Source: an uncultured Marinilabiliales bacterium (GTDB lineage: Bacteria > Bacteroidota > Bacteroidia > Bacteroidales > BM520). Taken from it: DNA of 20,354 nucleotides. The DNA is taken from contig CALFIZ010000247.1 in assembly GCA_937877575.1 (NCBI GenBank), positions 1 to 20,354 on the forward strand, written 5' to 3'. The translations under genes were made by a program, and so were the position numbers. Below the pieces are notes generated by a model. It searched no databases, was not told where the DNA came from, and saw nothing but the letters and a program-made list of their open reading frames with translations. Every line of letters begins with the position of its first letter. Within the stretch, counting starts at the first letter, position 1. Of the stretch, positions 7,058 through 15,592 are shown in pieces.

Positions 7058-7810
7058 TTAAATTATCTTCACATCGGTATTGTGAATCCAGCCTATTTTT
7101 CCATTAGAAAGACGGATTTCTATCCATTCCCCGACATTGTCTGTTATATCAACCTTCAAACCTCTGTGAATCACAAACAAATCGACACTGTTGTCCGACG
7201 GTGAACCCTTTGCCGTAACTGTGGCGGTAAACACCACCCCTTCATTATCACGCACCAAATCCCTCCTGATACTGAAACTGACAATGAAAGAAAACACGAA
7301 AAAGACAAAAGTGACTATTGAGAGCCAAAAGAACAACTTTCTGAATTTCAACTGTCTCATGACAAACATGGCTACTAATCCGGCACAAAGGATAATGAAC
7401 AGGACTATACTCGCTATGCACCAGCCATCAGGTGTGAAAATATGCAGAATCGACTGCCACCATCTGTCATAAAACATCTCCGGTACAGATTCTATCTTAT
7501 CAATAATCCTATTGTTTGCAAGATTAAGGTTATATATAACGTCCTGATTATTAGGTTCAAGACGTTTTGCCCTTTCATAAAAAAGAATCGCTGAAGGCAT
7601 GTCGTTCAACTTATAATACGCATTGCCGAGATTATAGCACACTTCAAAAACTTCCGGATTCTCATCATACAGCTGCTGGAAAACATTCACAGCATCAGAA
7701 TATTGCTCCTGCTGATAAAAACCTACTCCCTTCTGAAACAAATCTTCAGAATTCTGGCTGAAAGTGCAAAACGACATCAGCAATAATATCGGTATCAGTA
7801 ACTTCTTCAT
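7058..7810 (-). CDS. batE: BatE: TPR protein with two membrane segments and an SH3-like domain
   Basis: The 250-residue protein has a signal peptide or membrane anchor (residues 1-18, ending in FCTFSQN), two to three tetratricopeptide repeats at about 20-100 (CYNLGNAYYKLNDMPSAILF), two hydrophobic segments at about 131-150 and 158-179, and a C-terminal bacterial SH3-like domain at about 189-250 ending WIHNTDV. This order is that of BatE, the last gene of the Bacteroides aerotolerance (bat) operon. TPRs and SH3 domains bind proteins or peptides, so an adaptor role in an envelope complex is likely; no enzymatic motif is visible. It begins 2 bases after the batD stop. After the stop there is only a weak AT-only hairpin (7037-7057). 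Confidence 0.85.
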   Translation of the reverse strand: MKKLLIPILLLMSFCTFSQNSEDLFQKGVGFYQQEQYSDAVNVFQQLYDENPEVFEVCYNLGNAYYKLNDMPSAILFYERAKRLEPNNQDVIYNLNLANNRIIDKIESVPEMFYDRWWQSILHIFTPDGWCIASIVLFIILCAGLVAMFVMRQLKFRKLFFWLSIVTFVFFVFSFIVSFSIRRDLVRDNEGVVFTATVTAKGSPSDNSVDLFVIHRGLKVDITDNVGEWIEIRLSNGKIGWIHNTDVKII

Positions 7811-7812
7811 GA

Positions 7813-9702
7813 TTATTTCAATTTTGAGTAAAACAACTTAATGACTTCCACTGCCTCTGAATAGATTTCATTCATGGAATCTGTAGGAGTGCCCGGTGCG
7901 AATCTGGCAAATTCCGCATCATTGATAACGGAAATGAACTTATCGGCATCTTCCTTCGATATCTTTCCCTCATCGGCAAGCTTGTTCAGAAAATCCCTGT
8001 TAAGTTCCGAATAAGGCAGATTGAACCTGTCACCAAGATATGACCACAACGCATTGGAAACCTCGTCGTAGAACTTGTCCGGCTCCTTCGCATCAAGATA
8101 TTCCTTCGCTTTCTTCAGACGCTTCATGGCAACACCTTCGGCACGGCGACGCTTACTCCCCTCAACATCACTGCGTTTGGCTATCATTCTGTTGATTAAT
8201 ATTATGGCCAGAGCAGTTATCACAGACAATAATCCGAGCAGAATAAAATAGTAGGCGGATGCGAAAAACTGGGATGAAGTTTTGCTGAATTTCGGAGTCT
8301 TAGTCTTAATGTATCTGATATCTTCAGCCAAACTGACCACATCCTCGCGTTCCACACCGCGCTCAACCTCCTGCATCTCAGTGCCGTGTCCTTCAACATG
8401 CACTTCAAATTCAGGCGACGTCAATGTTACGTACTCCTTCTTTGAAGGGTTGAAAAAAGAAAATTCAAACGGCTCAATCTTGAAATCCCCCGAATTACGC
8501 GGTATCACAACATATTCGAAGACTTTTGTACCGGAAACGATATCATTGTTGACTTTGGAATTCTGGGTAATCTTAGGTTCATATACCTCAAAGTCGTATG
8601 GGAATTTAATGTTCAATTTGTCAATCATTTTGACATTGCCAGAGCCGCTTATGGTAAATCTTATCGTTATCGCTTCGTTGGCCCTAAGGGATGTCTTGTC
8701 AATTGAACTGTTCATGGTATAGTTGCCGACGGCTCCGGAGAATGAGCCCGGACGACCTTCGGTAGGCAACGGAATCACATGTATAGTCACAGGTTTTGAC
8801 TTGCAGTTATAATTCACATTCTGGTAGGTCTGGAAGAAATTGTCGAAGAAAGGATCGCCCATTCCGCCGCCTCCTCTTTGTCTGACACGTGCAACAACTT
8901 CAACCTCAGCAGGTTCTATTACTATATCACCTGATTTATGAGGAAATAAAACACATTTTTGGATTTCACCGGTATTGTATATCTCATTGTCAACAGAAAC
9001 CCTGTGCAGACTTATATTCCCTATATCAATATCTTCCTTCCAAAAGCCTGTATATGCTGGAAACTTCACGTCGCCGAAACGTGACAGATCCAATTTGGAA
9101 TAAACCGAATTGGTAAAAACGAACTGTTCACCCACATAAACATTTTTCTTACTTGCAGAACCTGCGACAAACACGTCACCGCTGGCTGAAACCGAAGCCT
9201 GAGCCTGCTGCTGGCCATTCTGACTGTTTCCACCCTGTCCCCTGCCGGTCACCCCCTGCTGGGTGCTGCCGCCCTGCTGTTGGTAGCCACCCTGAGAAGC
9301 TCCACTATTGGTATTACGCGGAACAACTTTTATGGTTACCGGATTTGAGGTATAAGATTTTTTGTTAACCGTGACCGTTGCAGGCTGAATGGTGAACTCA
9401 CCCGGCTCGTTGGCTGAAAGGTAAAAAGTGTAAGTTGTTGATATTGATTGTGATGATTTACCATTGACCCACTGGAAACTCGTATTTGAAGATGAATTCG
9501 GTCCTGACAGAATCTGGAAATGCTCCATAGCCGGATACTTGAAGTCGCTCGACCTTTCATTTACAGTATAAACAAGCCTGAACTGCTCTCCCACATGAAC
9601 TACCGAGGCAGTGACATTTGCGGTGAACGTAATGTCATCTGCCGCCATGGAAAACAATGGCATACAACACAAAAAGAAAAATATCAGTTTCCGTATTTTC
9701 AT
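7813..9702 (-). CDS. batD: BatD: periplasmic beta-domain protein with cytoplasmic helical tail
   Basis: I start at the ATG at 9702 because it opens directly with a signal peptide (KLIFFFLCCMPLFSMAADD); a frame-extended start at 9783 would put 27 basic residues in front of it and overlap batC. The 629-residue product has a periplasmic beta-sandwich at about 24-130, a Gln/Gly/Ser-rich linker at 131-170, further beta domains to about 440 (repeated VGEQF motifs at 38-42 and 190-194), one membrane helix at about 483-505 and a helical cytoplasmic domain at about 525-629. This is the BatD/BAM-type (oxygen tolerance) architecture. It is flanked by batC (4-base gap) and batE (2-base gap). The cytoplasmic domain resembles that of the 338-residue protein upstream of batA. 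Confidence 0.88.
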   Translation of the reverse strand: MKIRKLIFFFLCCMPLFSMAADDITFTANVTASVVHVGEQFRLVYTVNERSSDFKYPAMEHFQILSGPNSSSNTSFQWVNGKSSQSISTTYTFYLSANEPGEFTIQPATVTVNKKSYTSNPVTIKVVPRNTNSGASQGGYQQQGGSTQQGVTGRGQGGNSQNGQQQAQASVSASGDVFVAGSASKKNVYVGEQFVFTNSVYSKLDLSRFGDVKFPAYTGFWKEDIDIGNISLHRVSVDNEIYNTGEIQKCVLFPHKSGDIVIEPAEVEVVARVRQRGGGGMGDPFFDNFFQTYQNVNYNCKSKPVTIHVIPLPTEGRPGSFSGAVGNYTMNSSIDKTSLRANEAITIRFTISGSGNVKMIDKLNIKFPYDFEVYEPKITQNSKVNNDIVSGTKVFEYVVIPRNSGDFKIEPFEFSFFNPSKKEYVTLTSPEFEVHVEGHGTEMQEVERGVEREDVVSLAEDIRYIKTKTPKFSKTSSQFFASAYYFILLGLLSVITALAIILINRMIAKRSDVEGSKRRRAEGVAMKRLKKAKEYLDAKEPDKFYDEVSNALWSYLGDRFNLPYSELNRDFLNKLADEGKISKEDADKFISVINDAEFARFAPGTPTDSMNEIYSEAVEVIKLFYSKLK

Positions 9703-9706
9703 AATT

Positions 9707-10486
9707 TTACCAATCTTTATCAATTTTAACTTTCTGTCCCTTAGTCTTAGATTCCTGCACTTTCTGTAAAGTCTTCTGTTCATTGTTTTTTAACGCTTCA
9801 AGCATTCTCTCGGCATCATCTTTGGAAATGCGCATCTGCTGGGCTTCCTGCTGTTCTCCGTCCTGCTGCTCGTCCTGCTGTCCATCCTGCCCCTGCTGAC
9901 CCTGCTGCTGTTGCTGATCCTGACCCTGCTGCTCGTTTTGGCTCTGCTGTTGCTGGTCCTGGTTCTGCTGGTCCTGGCTCTGCTGGTCCTGGTTCTGCTG
10001 GTCCTGGCTCTGCTGGTCCTGGCTTTGCTGGTTCTGACCACCATTCTGTCCTTCACTGTCCTTCAGTTTCTTCTGGGCCATGGCAAGGTTGTATCTTGCA
10101 TCCTCATCATCAGGATTGATTCTCAATGCCTGCTTATAGGCCTGCACAGCACCGTCATATTGCTCTGATTTATAGAACGAATTGCCCAAGTTATAATATG
10201 ACGCTTCCTTTAACGAATCGTTTTTTGCCCTTGAAGCGATATCATAATACTGGCTGTCGGCCTCCTGGTATTTATCCTGCAGATAAAGCGAATTGCCTAA
10301 GTTAAAACCCGCCTCCTCCATCAGACGGTTTTCTTCGAGAGCCTTTCTGTATTTGATTTCAGCATCACGATACCTTTCCTTTTCAACATCGCGGTTCCCT
10401 TTTCTTACAAGCGATCTTTCACTCTGTGAATATGAAGGGATGAAAGAAAGCAGGCACAACGTGAACAATAATATCCTCAATTTCAT
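9707..10486 (-). CDS. batC: BatC: TPR protein with long glutamine-rich linker
   Basis: The ATG at 10486 is preferred; it lies 2 bases after the batB stop and opens with a signal peptide (residues 1-20, ending SFIPSYS). A GTG at 10492 would add two residues. The 259-residue product has TPR repeats at about 23-140 (GFNLGNSLYLQDKYQEA and SYYNLGNSFYKSEQYDGA), a low-complexity Gln/Asp/Asn/Ser/Gly tract at about 147-218, and a short charged C-terminal helix (KDDAERMLEALKNNEQ). The same domain order is seen in BatC of other Bacteroidetes. The protein is predicted to be periplasmic and to serve as a binding partner of the BatA/BatB VWA proteins. The Gln tract is encoded by near-exact 15-base repeats, so its length may vary between strains. 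Confidence 0.87.
   Translation of the reverse strand: MKLRILLFTLCLLSFIPSYSQSERSLVRKGNRDVEKERYRDAEIKYRKALEENRLMEEAGFNLGNSLYLQDKYQEADSQYYDIASRAKNDSLKEASYYNLGNSFYKSEQYDGAVQAYKQALRINPDDEDARYNLAMAQKKLKDSEGQNGGQNQQSQDQQSQDQQNQDQQSQDQQNQDQQQQSQNEQQGQDQQQQQGQQGQDGQQDEQQDGEQQEAQQMRISKDDAERMLEALKNNEQKTLQKVQESKTKGQKVKIDKDW
9951..10025 (-). repeat. Five tandem 15-base units inside batC
   Basis: On the plus strand the unit is TGCTGGTCCTGG plus TTC, CTC, TTC, CTC, CTT at 9951, 9966, 9981, 9996 and 10011. Units 1 and 3 are identical, as are 2 and 4, giving a higher-order 30-base period. On the coding strand they give a QNQDQ/QSQDQ pentapeptide array. A degenerate sixth unit follows at 10026-10040. Unit length is a multiple of three, so copy-number change keeps the frame. 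Confidence 0.95.
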
Positions 10487-10488
10487 AA

Positions 10489-11544
10489 TCACTTCCTTTC
10501 CAAAAGTTTATCGATATTAATCTTATTGCTTGACCTGTTGGGTATCAGAAGGGATATGACCAACAGCAGCAATGCAGGTGCAAGGCAATACTGGAAACCA
10601 TCCTTGTAATCCGTCACTCTCTGTGAATCAAAAACCGCCGTCTCCATCTTATTTATCTGGTCGAATATTTTGTCGAGGCCCACTCTTGCAGTATTTGCGC
10701 GAATATAGGATCCGTTGCCTATTTCCGCCACTCTTTTCAATGTGTTTTCATCAAGTTTGGTTACCACTGTCGCACCGTTTTTGTCTTTTTTGAAGCCGGC
10801 CTGATGTCCATTGGAAAAAACCGGAATAGGGGCACCTTCCGGAGAACCAATACCTATTGTATATATTACAAAACCTTTGTCTGCCGCATTTTTTGCTTCA
10901 GTCTCGACGTCACCGATATGATTCTCACCATCAGTAATCACAATTATTACCTTGCCGTGCTCCGATTTATTCTCTTCTTCTTCACCATCTAACGATTCAG
11001 CACACATTTTTATTGCATCCGCGAGTGCTGTGCCTTGAACCGAGATGTACGAAGGATTGACAGTTGAAAGCATCATTTTCACTGCACCGTAGTCAACCGT
11101 CAACGGAGTCTGCAGGAATGATTTCCCCGCAAAAATCACAAGTCCGATTCTGTCGTTGTGCATATTGTCCATCATCTTGTATATGGCCTGTTTTGCCCTT
11201 TCGAGACGCGACGGCTTGATGTCCTCAGCCATCATGCTGTTTGAGATATCAAGTGCTATCATAACGTCAACGCCCTTGCGTTCAACGGTTTCCACCTGCG
11301 ACCCCACCTGGGGGTTGGCTATGCCTACGATTATCAGGGCAAATGCCAGCAACAGCAGAATGAACTTGAAATATCTGATGAATTTTGACTCTCCGGCAAT
11401 CAACTTGGCAACCACTGGATTATCACCTATTGCCGACATCTTCCTCTTTCTGAAGATTTCGACAAAGACAAAAACTATAATCATTGCCAACAATCCAAGT
11501 AGCCACCATAAGAATTCCGAACGCTCAAATCTAAATAATGTCAT
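10489..11544 (-). CDS. batB: BatB: membrane-anchored von Willebrand factor A protein
   Basis: The 351-residue protein has two N-terminal membrane helices (about 11-30 and 60-77), a VWA domain at about 90-300, and a C-terminal membrane helix near 325-342. The metal-ion-dependent adhesion site is intact: DISNS (Asp99, Ser101, Ser103), Thr172 in VQGTALADA, and Asp205 in ITDGENH. So the domain should bind a divalent cation and a partner protein. It is a paralogue of BatA just upstream (same layout, matching MAEDxKPxRLE and NDRIGLVxFA segments), separated from it by 21 bases, and batC starts 2 bases after its stop. The role in oxygen or stress tolerance is known only at the operon level in Bacteroides; the molecular function is open. 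Confidence 0.9.
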   Translation of the reverse strand: MTLFRFERSEFLWWLLGLLAMIIVFVFVEIFRKRKMSAIGDNPVVAKLIAGESKFIRYFKFILLLLAFALIIVGIANPQVGSQVETVERKGVDVMIALDISNSMMAEDIKPSRLERAKQAIYKMMDNMHNDRIGLVIFAGKSFLQTPLTVDYGAVKMMLSTVNPSYISVQGTALADAIKMCAESLDGEEEENKSEHGKVIIVITDGENHIGDVETEAKNAADKGFVIYTIGIGSPEGAPIPVFSNGHQAGFKKDKNGATVVTKLDENTLKRVAEIGNGSYIRANTARVGLDKIFDQINKMETAVFDSQRVTDYKDGFQYCLAPALLLLVISLLIPNRSSNKINIDKLLERK

Positions 11545-11565
11545 ATCCTATTGATTTTACCTGAT

Positions 11566-12564
11566 TTATGGAAATATTCTTAAAACAAATGTTCTCATCA
11601 GGAACACTACCGCAAGCAATCCGAGGGCTATTGCGGCAAACGGGAAGAATTCCTCGTTCTTCTTTTCAAATTCATAGACCTCTATTCTCGATTTCTCCAT
11701 TTTGTCGATCTCTTTATAAATCTTATCCAAGGAACTGTTGTCGGTTGCCCTGAAATACTGTGCACCGGTCATATTTGCTATCTGTTTCAGCATGTCCTCG
11801 TCGATATTGACTTCAACCTGCTGATACCTCTTGTTCCCGAAGAAATCCTGAACGGGATAAGGGGCGGTTCCGTTGGTGCCGACACCGATAGTATATACCC
11901 TCAGTCCGAACATCTTGGCAATCTCGGCGGCTGAGATAGGGTCGATTGACCCTGTATTGTTCACACCGTCTGTCAGAAGAATGATGACCTTGCTGATGGC
12001 ATCGCTGTCCTTGAGTCTGGAAATTGCAATCGACAATCCGTCGCCGATGGCAGTCCCGTCTTCGATTATGCCTGTTTTTATTTCTGACATGAGCTGGTTG
12101 AGCACCTTGTGGTCGGTAGTCATAGGACATTGAGTGTAGGATTCACTTGCAAACACGACAAGTCCGATTCTGTCGTTGGGGCGTCCGTCCACGAATTTAG
12201 CACCAACTTTCTTGGCCGCCTCAAGTCTGTTAGGCTTGAAATCCTCCGCGAGCATACTGCCCGAAACATCCATAGTCATCACGATATCAATACCTTCCAC
12301 ATTGGTTGTGCTGTTCTTCTCACTTGACTGAGGACGGGCCAATGCCACTATCAATAGTGCCACTGCGATCATCTCCAATCCGAAAAGAACATGTATCAGC
12401 ATCTCTTTGAAGCTCGTCTTTGATTTCTTTGCAAAATCAAATGACGAAATCTGTATTGTTGGATACAGTTTCCTGTATTTCCACACATATAGTGCAATCA
12501 ATATAGGAATTACCAGCAGCAGAAACAACAGAGGTTTGTTGGCAAATTCCAAATCACTGAACAT
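11566..12564 (-). CDS. batA: BatA: membrane-anchored von Willebrand factor A protein
   Basis: The 332-residue protein has N-terminal membrane helices at about 11-28 and 56-76, a VWA domain at about 90-300 and a C-terminal helix at about 308-328. The MIDAS is complete: DVSGS (Asp99, Ser101, Ser103), Thr171 in DGTAIGDG and Asp199 in LTDGVNN. The helices place the VWA domain on one side of the inner membrane, most likely the periplasmic side as proposed for the family. The ATG lies inside the end of the upstream gene (11-base overlap), a sign of translational coupling. BatA and BatB look like a duplicated pair that could act as a heteromer. Confidence 0.9.
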   Translation of the reverse strand: MFSDLEFANKPLLFLLLVIPILIALYVWKYRKLYPTIQISSFDFAKKSKTSFKEMLIHVLFGLEMIAVALLIVALARPQSSEKNSTTNVEGIDIVMTMDVSGSMLAEDFKPNRLEAAKKVGAKFVDGRPNDRIGLVVFASESYTQCPMTTDHKVLNQLMSEIKTGIIEDGTAIGDGLSIAISRLKDSDAISKVIILLTDGVNNTGSIDPISAAEIAKMFGLRVYTIGVGTNGTAPYPVQDFFGNKRYQQVEVNIDEDMLKQIANMTGAQYFRATDNSSLDKIYKEIDKMEKSRIEVYEFEKKNEEFFPFAAIALGLLAVVFLMRTFVLRIFP

Positions 12565-13570
12565 TTTTGCCTCCTTCCGTCGTTTCCGTTGATTTGCGCT
12601 GCTCTTCAGCAGTTTTCATTTCTTCCTGTTTCTTCAATTCCATAAAATATTTGTATGAACTGTTTACAAAGTCATACGCCTTTCCCAAAGTCTTGCCGTG
12701 TTCTTCTGCTTCCGGCTGGTGCTTTGCAAACTTCACAAGATCAGACAGTTCAAACAATTGCTTGGCGCTGTCAATATCTTCCTGTTTGCATTTGCCGGTT
12801 CCGCGGAGTTCCCTGAAAACATCATCGGTCACCATTTCCACGGCATTGAAGCCGAACTGGCCGGAAATATACTCCCTTAATATTGATGTAATCCTAAAAT
12901 AGTATTCCTTGACTTCTCCTGACTGCCACAGCTTCTCCTTTTCGAGAGCATACAGTGCATCCAAGGCAACTCTGTGAGGCGGCGCCACAATCTTTGGACG
13001 AGTGGCACTTCCATATTGTTTTTTCCTGTTTCTCAAATACTTGACAAGGAAGAAAAGCCCGATTAGTATTGCTGCAATTATCAAAGTCCATTCGATATAC
13101 GGTATGATTTCGGAGAATTTCACCGGAACATCCGCAACAGGTTTGATGAACTTTATATCAGCGGTAGTATCAATATCAACAGTATGGACTTCATAAAGCA
13201 AAGCCTCTGTTTCCATTATGCACTCCGTTCCATCTGAAAATTTCACTTTGAACTCAAATGGAGGTATAGCGTAATAACCTGAATCGAAGGAGGTTATAGT
13301 GATATCCTCAACATATTTCCTCATACCGTCGGACATTGCGGTATCTATCGGAGATTTCTTAAGTATTTCTATTTCCCTTACTATTGTGTCACCAATCAGC
13401 GGCCATTCAACTTTGGCATCCTCAGGGACGGTCACTGACATACGATAGATGCTCTGTTCACCGATTCTTATTATCGGCTTGTCAAGTTCACCTTTCGCAC
13501 CGGCAACCTGTGAGACCAGGTTGAATGAAAGCAGAATTGCGGCAACTGAAATAAAGAGTTTTTTAATCAT
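12554..13570 (-). CDS. Bat-operon membrane protein with BatD-like cytoplasmic domain
   Basis: The 338-residue protein sits between the DUF58 gene and batA, where Bacteroidetes Bat operons usually carry a protein without an agreed name. It has a signal peptide (about 1-24), a periplasmic beta-rich domain (about 25-150), one membrane helix at about 159-178 followed by a basic stop-transfer stretch (RNRKK), a helical cytoplasmic domain at about 195-310, and a charged Glu/Lys/Thr tail. The cytoplasmic domain (EYYFRITSILREYISGQFGF and later DLVKFAKHQP) lines up with that of BatD (FYDEVSNALWSYLGDRF and EFARFAP). I see no enzyme motif. It starts 3 bases after the DUF58 stop and overlaps batA by 11 bases. 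DUF4381-like membership is possible, but I cannot confirm it. Confidence 0.75.
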   Translation of the reverse strand: MIKKLFISVAAILLSFNLVSQVAGAKGELDKPIIRIGEQSIYRMSVTVPEDAKVEWPLIGDTIVREIEILKKSPIDTAMSDGMRKYVEDITITSFDSGYYAIPPFEFKVKFSDGTECIMETEALLYEVHTVDIDTTADIKFIKPVADVPVKFSEIIPYIEWTLIIAAILIGLFFLVKYLRNRKKQYGSATRPKIVAPPHRVALDALYALEKEKLWQSGEVKEYYFRITSILREYISGQFGFNAVEMVTDDVFRELRGTGKCKQEDIDSAKQLFELSDLVKFAKHQPEAEEHGKTLGKAYDFVNSSYKYFMELKKQEEMKTAEEQRKSTETTEGGKNVQ

Positions 13571-13573
13571 GAC

Positions 13574-14449
13574 TTACAATCTGTTTTCACGCATTTTAAA
13601 CAATCTAATCAGACTTTTGACATAATCACCGCCTGTTTCCAGTTCAACATAGTCTGTTCCGCACTTTCTGAACAATTTCTCAAGTTCGGAATCATGTTTT
13701 TCCCACCATGTTGAATATGCCTTCATGACAGACCTGTTAGAAGTGTCCATCCACATGGTTCTGCCCGATTCCTTGTCATACACACGAATCATCCCGACAT
13801 TCGGGAAGTCGGCCTCACGTTGGTCAACGATACGCATAGCCACTATGTCATGTTTGTATCTTGCAATTTTCAGTGCGTTTTCAAAATCGGAGGTCACGAA
13901 ATCGGAAAACAGGAAAGCAGTCACTCTCTTTTTCATCGAGTTGGTCAGGAAACGCAAAGCCTCAGCCACATCAGTCTTCTGGCTTGTCGGGTGAAAGTCA
14001 ATGAGTTCCCTGATTATTCTCAGAATATGGCTTGAGCCTTTCTGAGGCGGGATAAACTTCTCCACCTTGTCGGAGAAAAAAATCACACCCACCTTGTCAT
14101 TATTGCTGATAGCTGAGAAAGCAAGCACTGCTGACACTTCCGTGATGACATCCTCCTTGAGGCAGGATTTGGTTCCAAATTCATTGGAGCCGCTGACATC
14201 GATAAGCAGCATAACCGTCTGTTCACGTTCTTCCTCGAAGATTTTCACAAAAGGACGGTTATATCGTGCTGTCACGTTCCAGTCAATGTTTCTCACATCG
14301 TCACCGACCTGATATTCACGTACCTCACTGAAAGCCATGCCTATGCCCTTGAAAGCGCTGTGATATTGTCCGGCGAAGATATGTTGTGAAAGACCGCGGC
14401 TCTTAATCTCGATTTTTCTGACTTTCTTCAGAATGTCGGAAGTTTCCAT
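13574..14449 (-). CDS. DUF58 / VWA-like protein of the MoxR operon
   Basis: The 291-residue protein shows the DUF58 signature FSEVREYQVGDDVRNIDWNVTAR (about 40-62), in which the GDDxRxIDW segment is diagnostic, followed by a VWA-like fold with LLIDVSGS (81-88) and a second Asp in FSDFVTSDF (around 183). No signal peptide or membrane helix is seen, so it should be cytoplasmic, next to MoxR. Genes of this type nearly always follow moxR, and here it starts 11 bases after the moxR stop; the likely role is as partner or adaptor of the ATPase. The precise activity is unknown. Confidence 0.9.
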   Translation of the reverse strand: METSDILKKVRKIEIKSRGLSQHIFAGQYHSAFKGIGMAFSEVREYQVGDDVRNIDWNVTARYNRPFVKIFEEEREQTVMLLIDVSGSNEFGTKSCLKEDVITEVSAVLAFSAISNNDKVGVIFFSDKVEKFIPPQKGSSHILRIIRELIDFHPTSQKTDVAEALRFLTNSMKKRVTAFLFSDFVTSDFENALKIARYKHDIVAMRIVDQREADFPNVGMIRVYDKESGRTMWMDTSNRSVMKAYSTWWEKHDSELEKLFRKCGTDYVELETGGDYVKSLIRLFKMRENRL

Positions 14450-14460
14450 GTCAACGAATT

Positions 14461-15450
14461 TTACGGAACCTCAACCTTATTGAGGATTTCATTAACCACA
14501 TCGTCGGATTTGATGTTCTCGGCTTCCGCCTCGTATGTCAGACCGATACGGTGGCGCAGCACATCGTGTGCCATGGCGCGGACATCTTCAGGGATGACAT
14601 AACTTCTGCATCTCATGAAAGCGTATGCTTTGGCAGCAAGTGCCAAGCCTATTGAGGCACGCGGTGAAGCGCCGAACCCAATCATGGACTTGAAATCCGG
14701 AAGGCCATATTGTTCAGGTTCACGGGAAGCGAAAACAATATTTGTGATATAAGTTTCAATCTTTTCGTCAAGATAAACAGACCTGACAAGTTCCTTGAGT
14801 TCTCTGATGTCACCCGGTTTTAATATTTTAGAACATTTTGCATAGTTATTCATAATATTTGCGCGGATTATCAGTTTTTCCTCCTCCTTGGTCGGATAGC
14901 CAACGACAACCTTTAGCAGAAAACGGTCAACCTGTGCTTCAGGCAACGGATATGTACCCTCCTGCTCTATAGGATTCTGGGTTGCAAGCACCAGAAAAGG
15001 GTCATCGAGTTTGTAAGTGTTAGTGCCGATAGTCACCTGGCGTTCCTGCATGGTTTCAAGCAGAGCACTCTGCACCTTTGCCGGAGCACGGTTGATTTCA
15101 TCGGCAAGAATGAAGTTTGCGAAAATAGGTCCTTTGCGGACTTCAAATGATTCATTCTTAGGACTGTAAATCATAGTGCCGATAAGGTCGGCCGGAAGAA
15201 GGTCCGGAGTGAATTGTATTCTGCTGAAAGACGCATCTATTGTGTCAGCAAGCGACTTTATGGCAAGCGTTTTTGCCAGACCCGGAACACCCTCGAGCAG
15301 AATATGACCGTCGGCCAACAGACCTATCATCAGACGTTCTATCATCTGTCGCTGACCTATTATAACCTTGCTCATTTCAATCATTACAGAATTGACCAGT
15401 GCACTCTTTTCTGCAATTAATCCATTAAGTTCTCTAATGTTTTCGTTCAT
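14461..15450 (-). CDS. moxR: MoxR family AAA+ ATPase
   Basis: The ATG at 15450 is chosen (329 residues, opening MNENIRELNG); a longer frame to 15492 would begin upstream of the predicted promoter box. Motifs in order are Walker A GVPGLAKT (54-61), Walker B ILADE (114-118) followed by INRAPAKVQSALLE, sensor 1 ATQNP (156-160) and EAQVDRF (171-177), and the MoxR-type C-terminal lid domain with GASPRAS. MoxR ATPases are thought to act as chaperones that insert metals or assemble complexes with VWA-domain partners, and three such proteins follow in this operon. It is the first gene of the eight-gene unit and is divergent from the T9SS pair. Confidence 0.95.
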   Translation of the reverse strand: MNENIRELNGLIAEKSALVNSVMIEMSKVIIGQRQMIERLMIGLLADGHILLEGVPGLAKTLAIKSLADTIDASFSRIQFTPDLLPADLIGTMIYSPKNESFEVRKGPIFANFILADEINRAPAKVQSALLETMQERQVTIGTNTYKLDDPFLVLATQNPIEQEGTYPLPEAQVDRFLLKVVVGYPTKEEEKLIIRANIMNNYAKCSKILKPGDIRELKELVRSVYLDEKIETYITNIVFASREPEQYGLPDFKSMIGFGASPRASIGLALAAKAYAFMRCRSYVIPEDVRAMAHDVLRHRIGLTYEAEAENIKSDDVVNEILNKVEVP

Positions 15451-15478
15451 GATATTATATGAAATATTTTTCAGTTTG

Positions 15479-15486
15479 CAAAGATA
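15479..15486 (-). promoter_or_regulatory. Putative promoter (-7 box) of the moxR-bat operon
   Basis: TATCTTTG on the minus strand (15486-15479) fits the Bacteroidetes TAnnTTTG -7 element, and the same octamer precedes rpmH. The moxR ATG at 15450 lies about 28 bases downstream. I cannot point to a clear TTTG -33 element; the upstream sequence is AT-rich with a TTA near the expected distance. Confidence 0.5.
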
Positions 15487-15592
15487 GAGCAAGAATAAAT
15501 TAACTATTTATAAAAAGCGTTAAACATTGTTAATAATCTGAGTATCAATATGTTAGATAATGGGCTGCATTTTTTGTAAATTTAAATTAAAA

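Noticed and set aside
9911..10168. Leucine-rich open frame on the plus strand opposite batC (repeated LVLALLVL).
   Set aside because: It is the antisense reading of the CAG-rich Gln repeat; batC on the minus strand has a signal peptide, TPRs and operon context.
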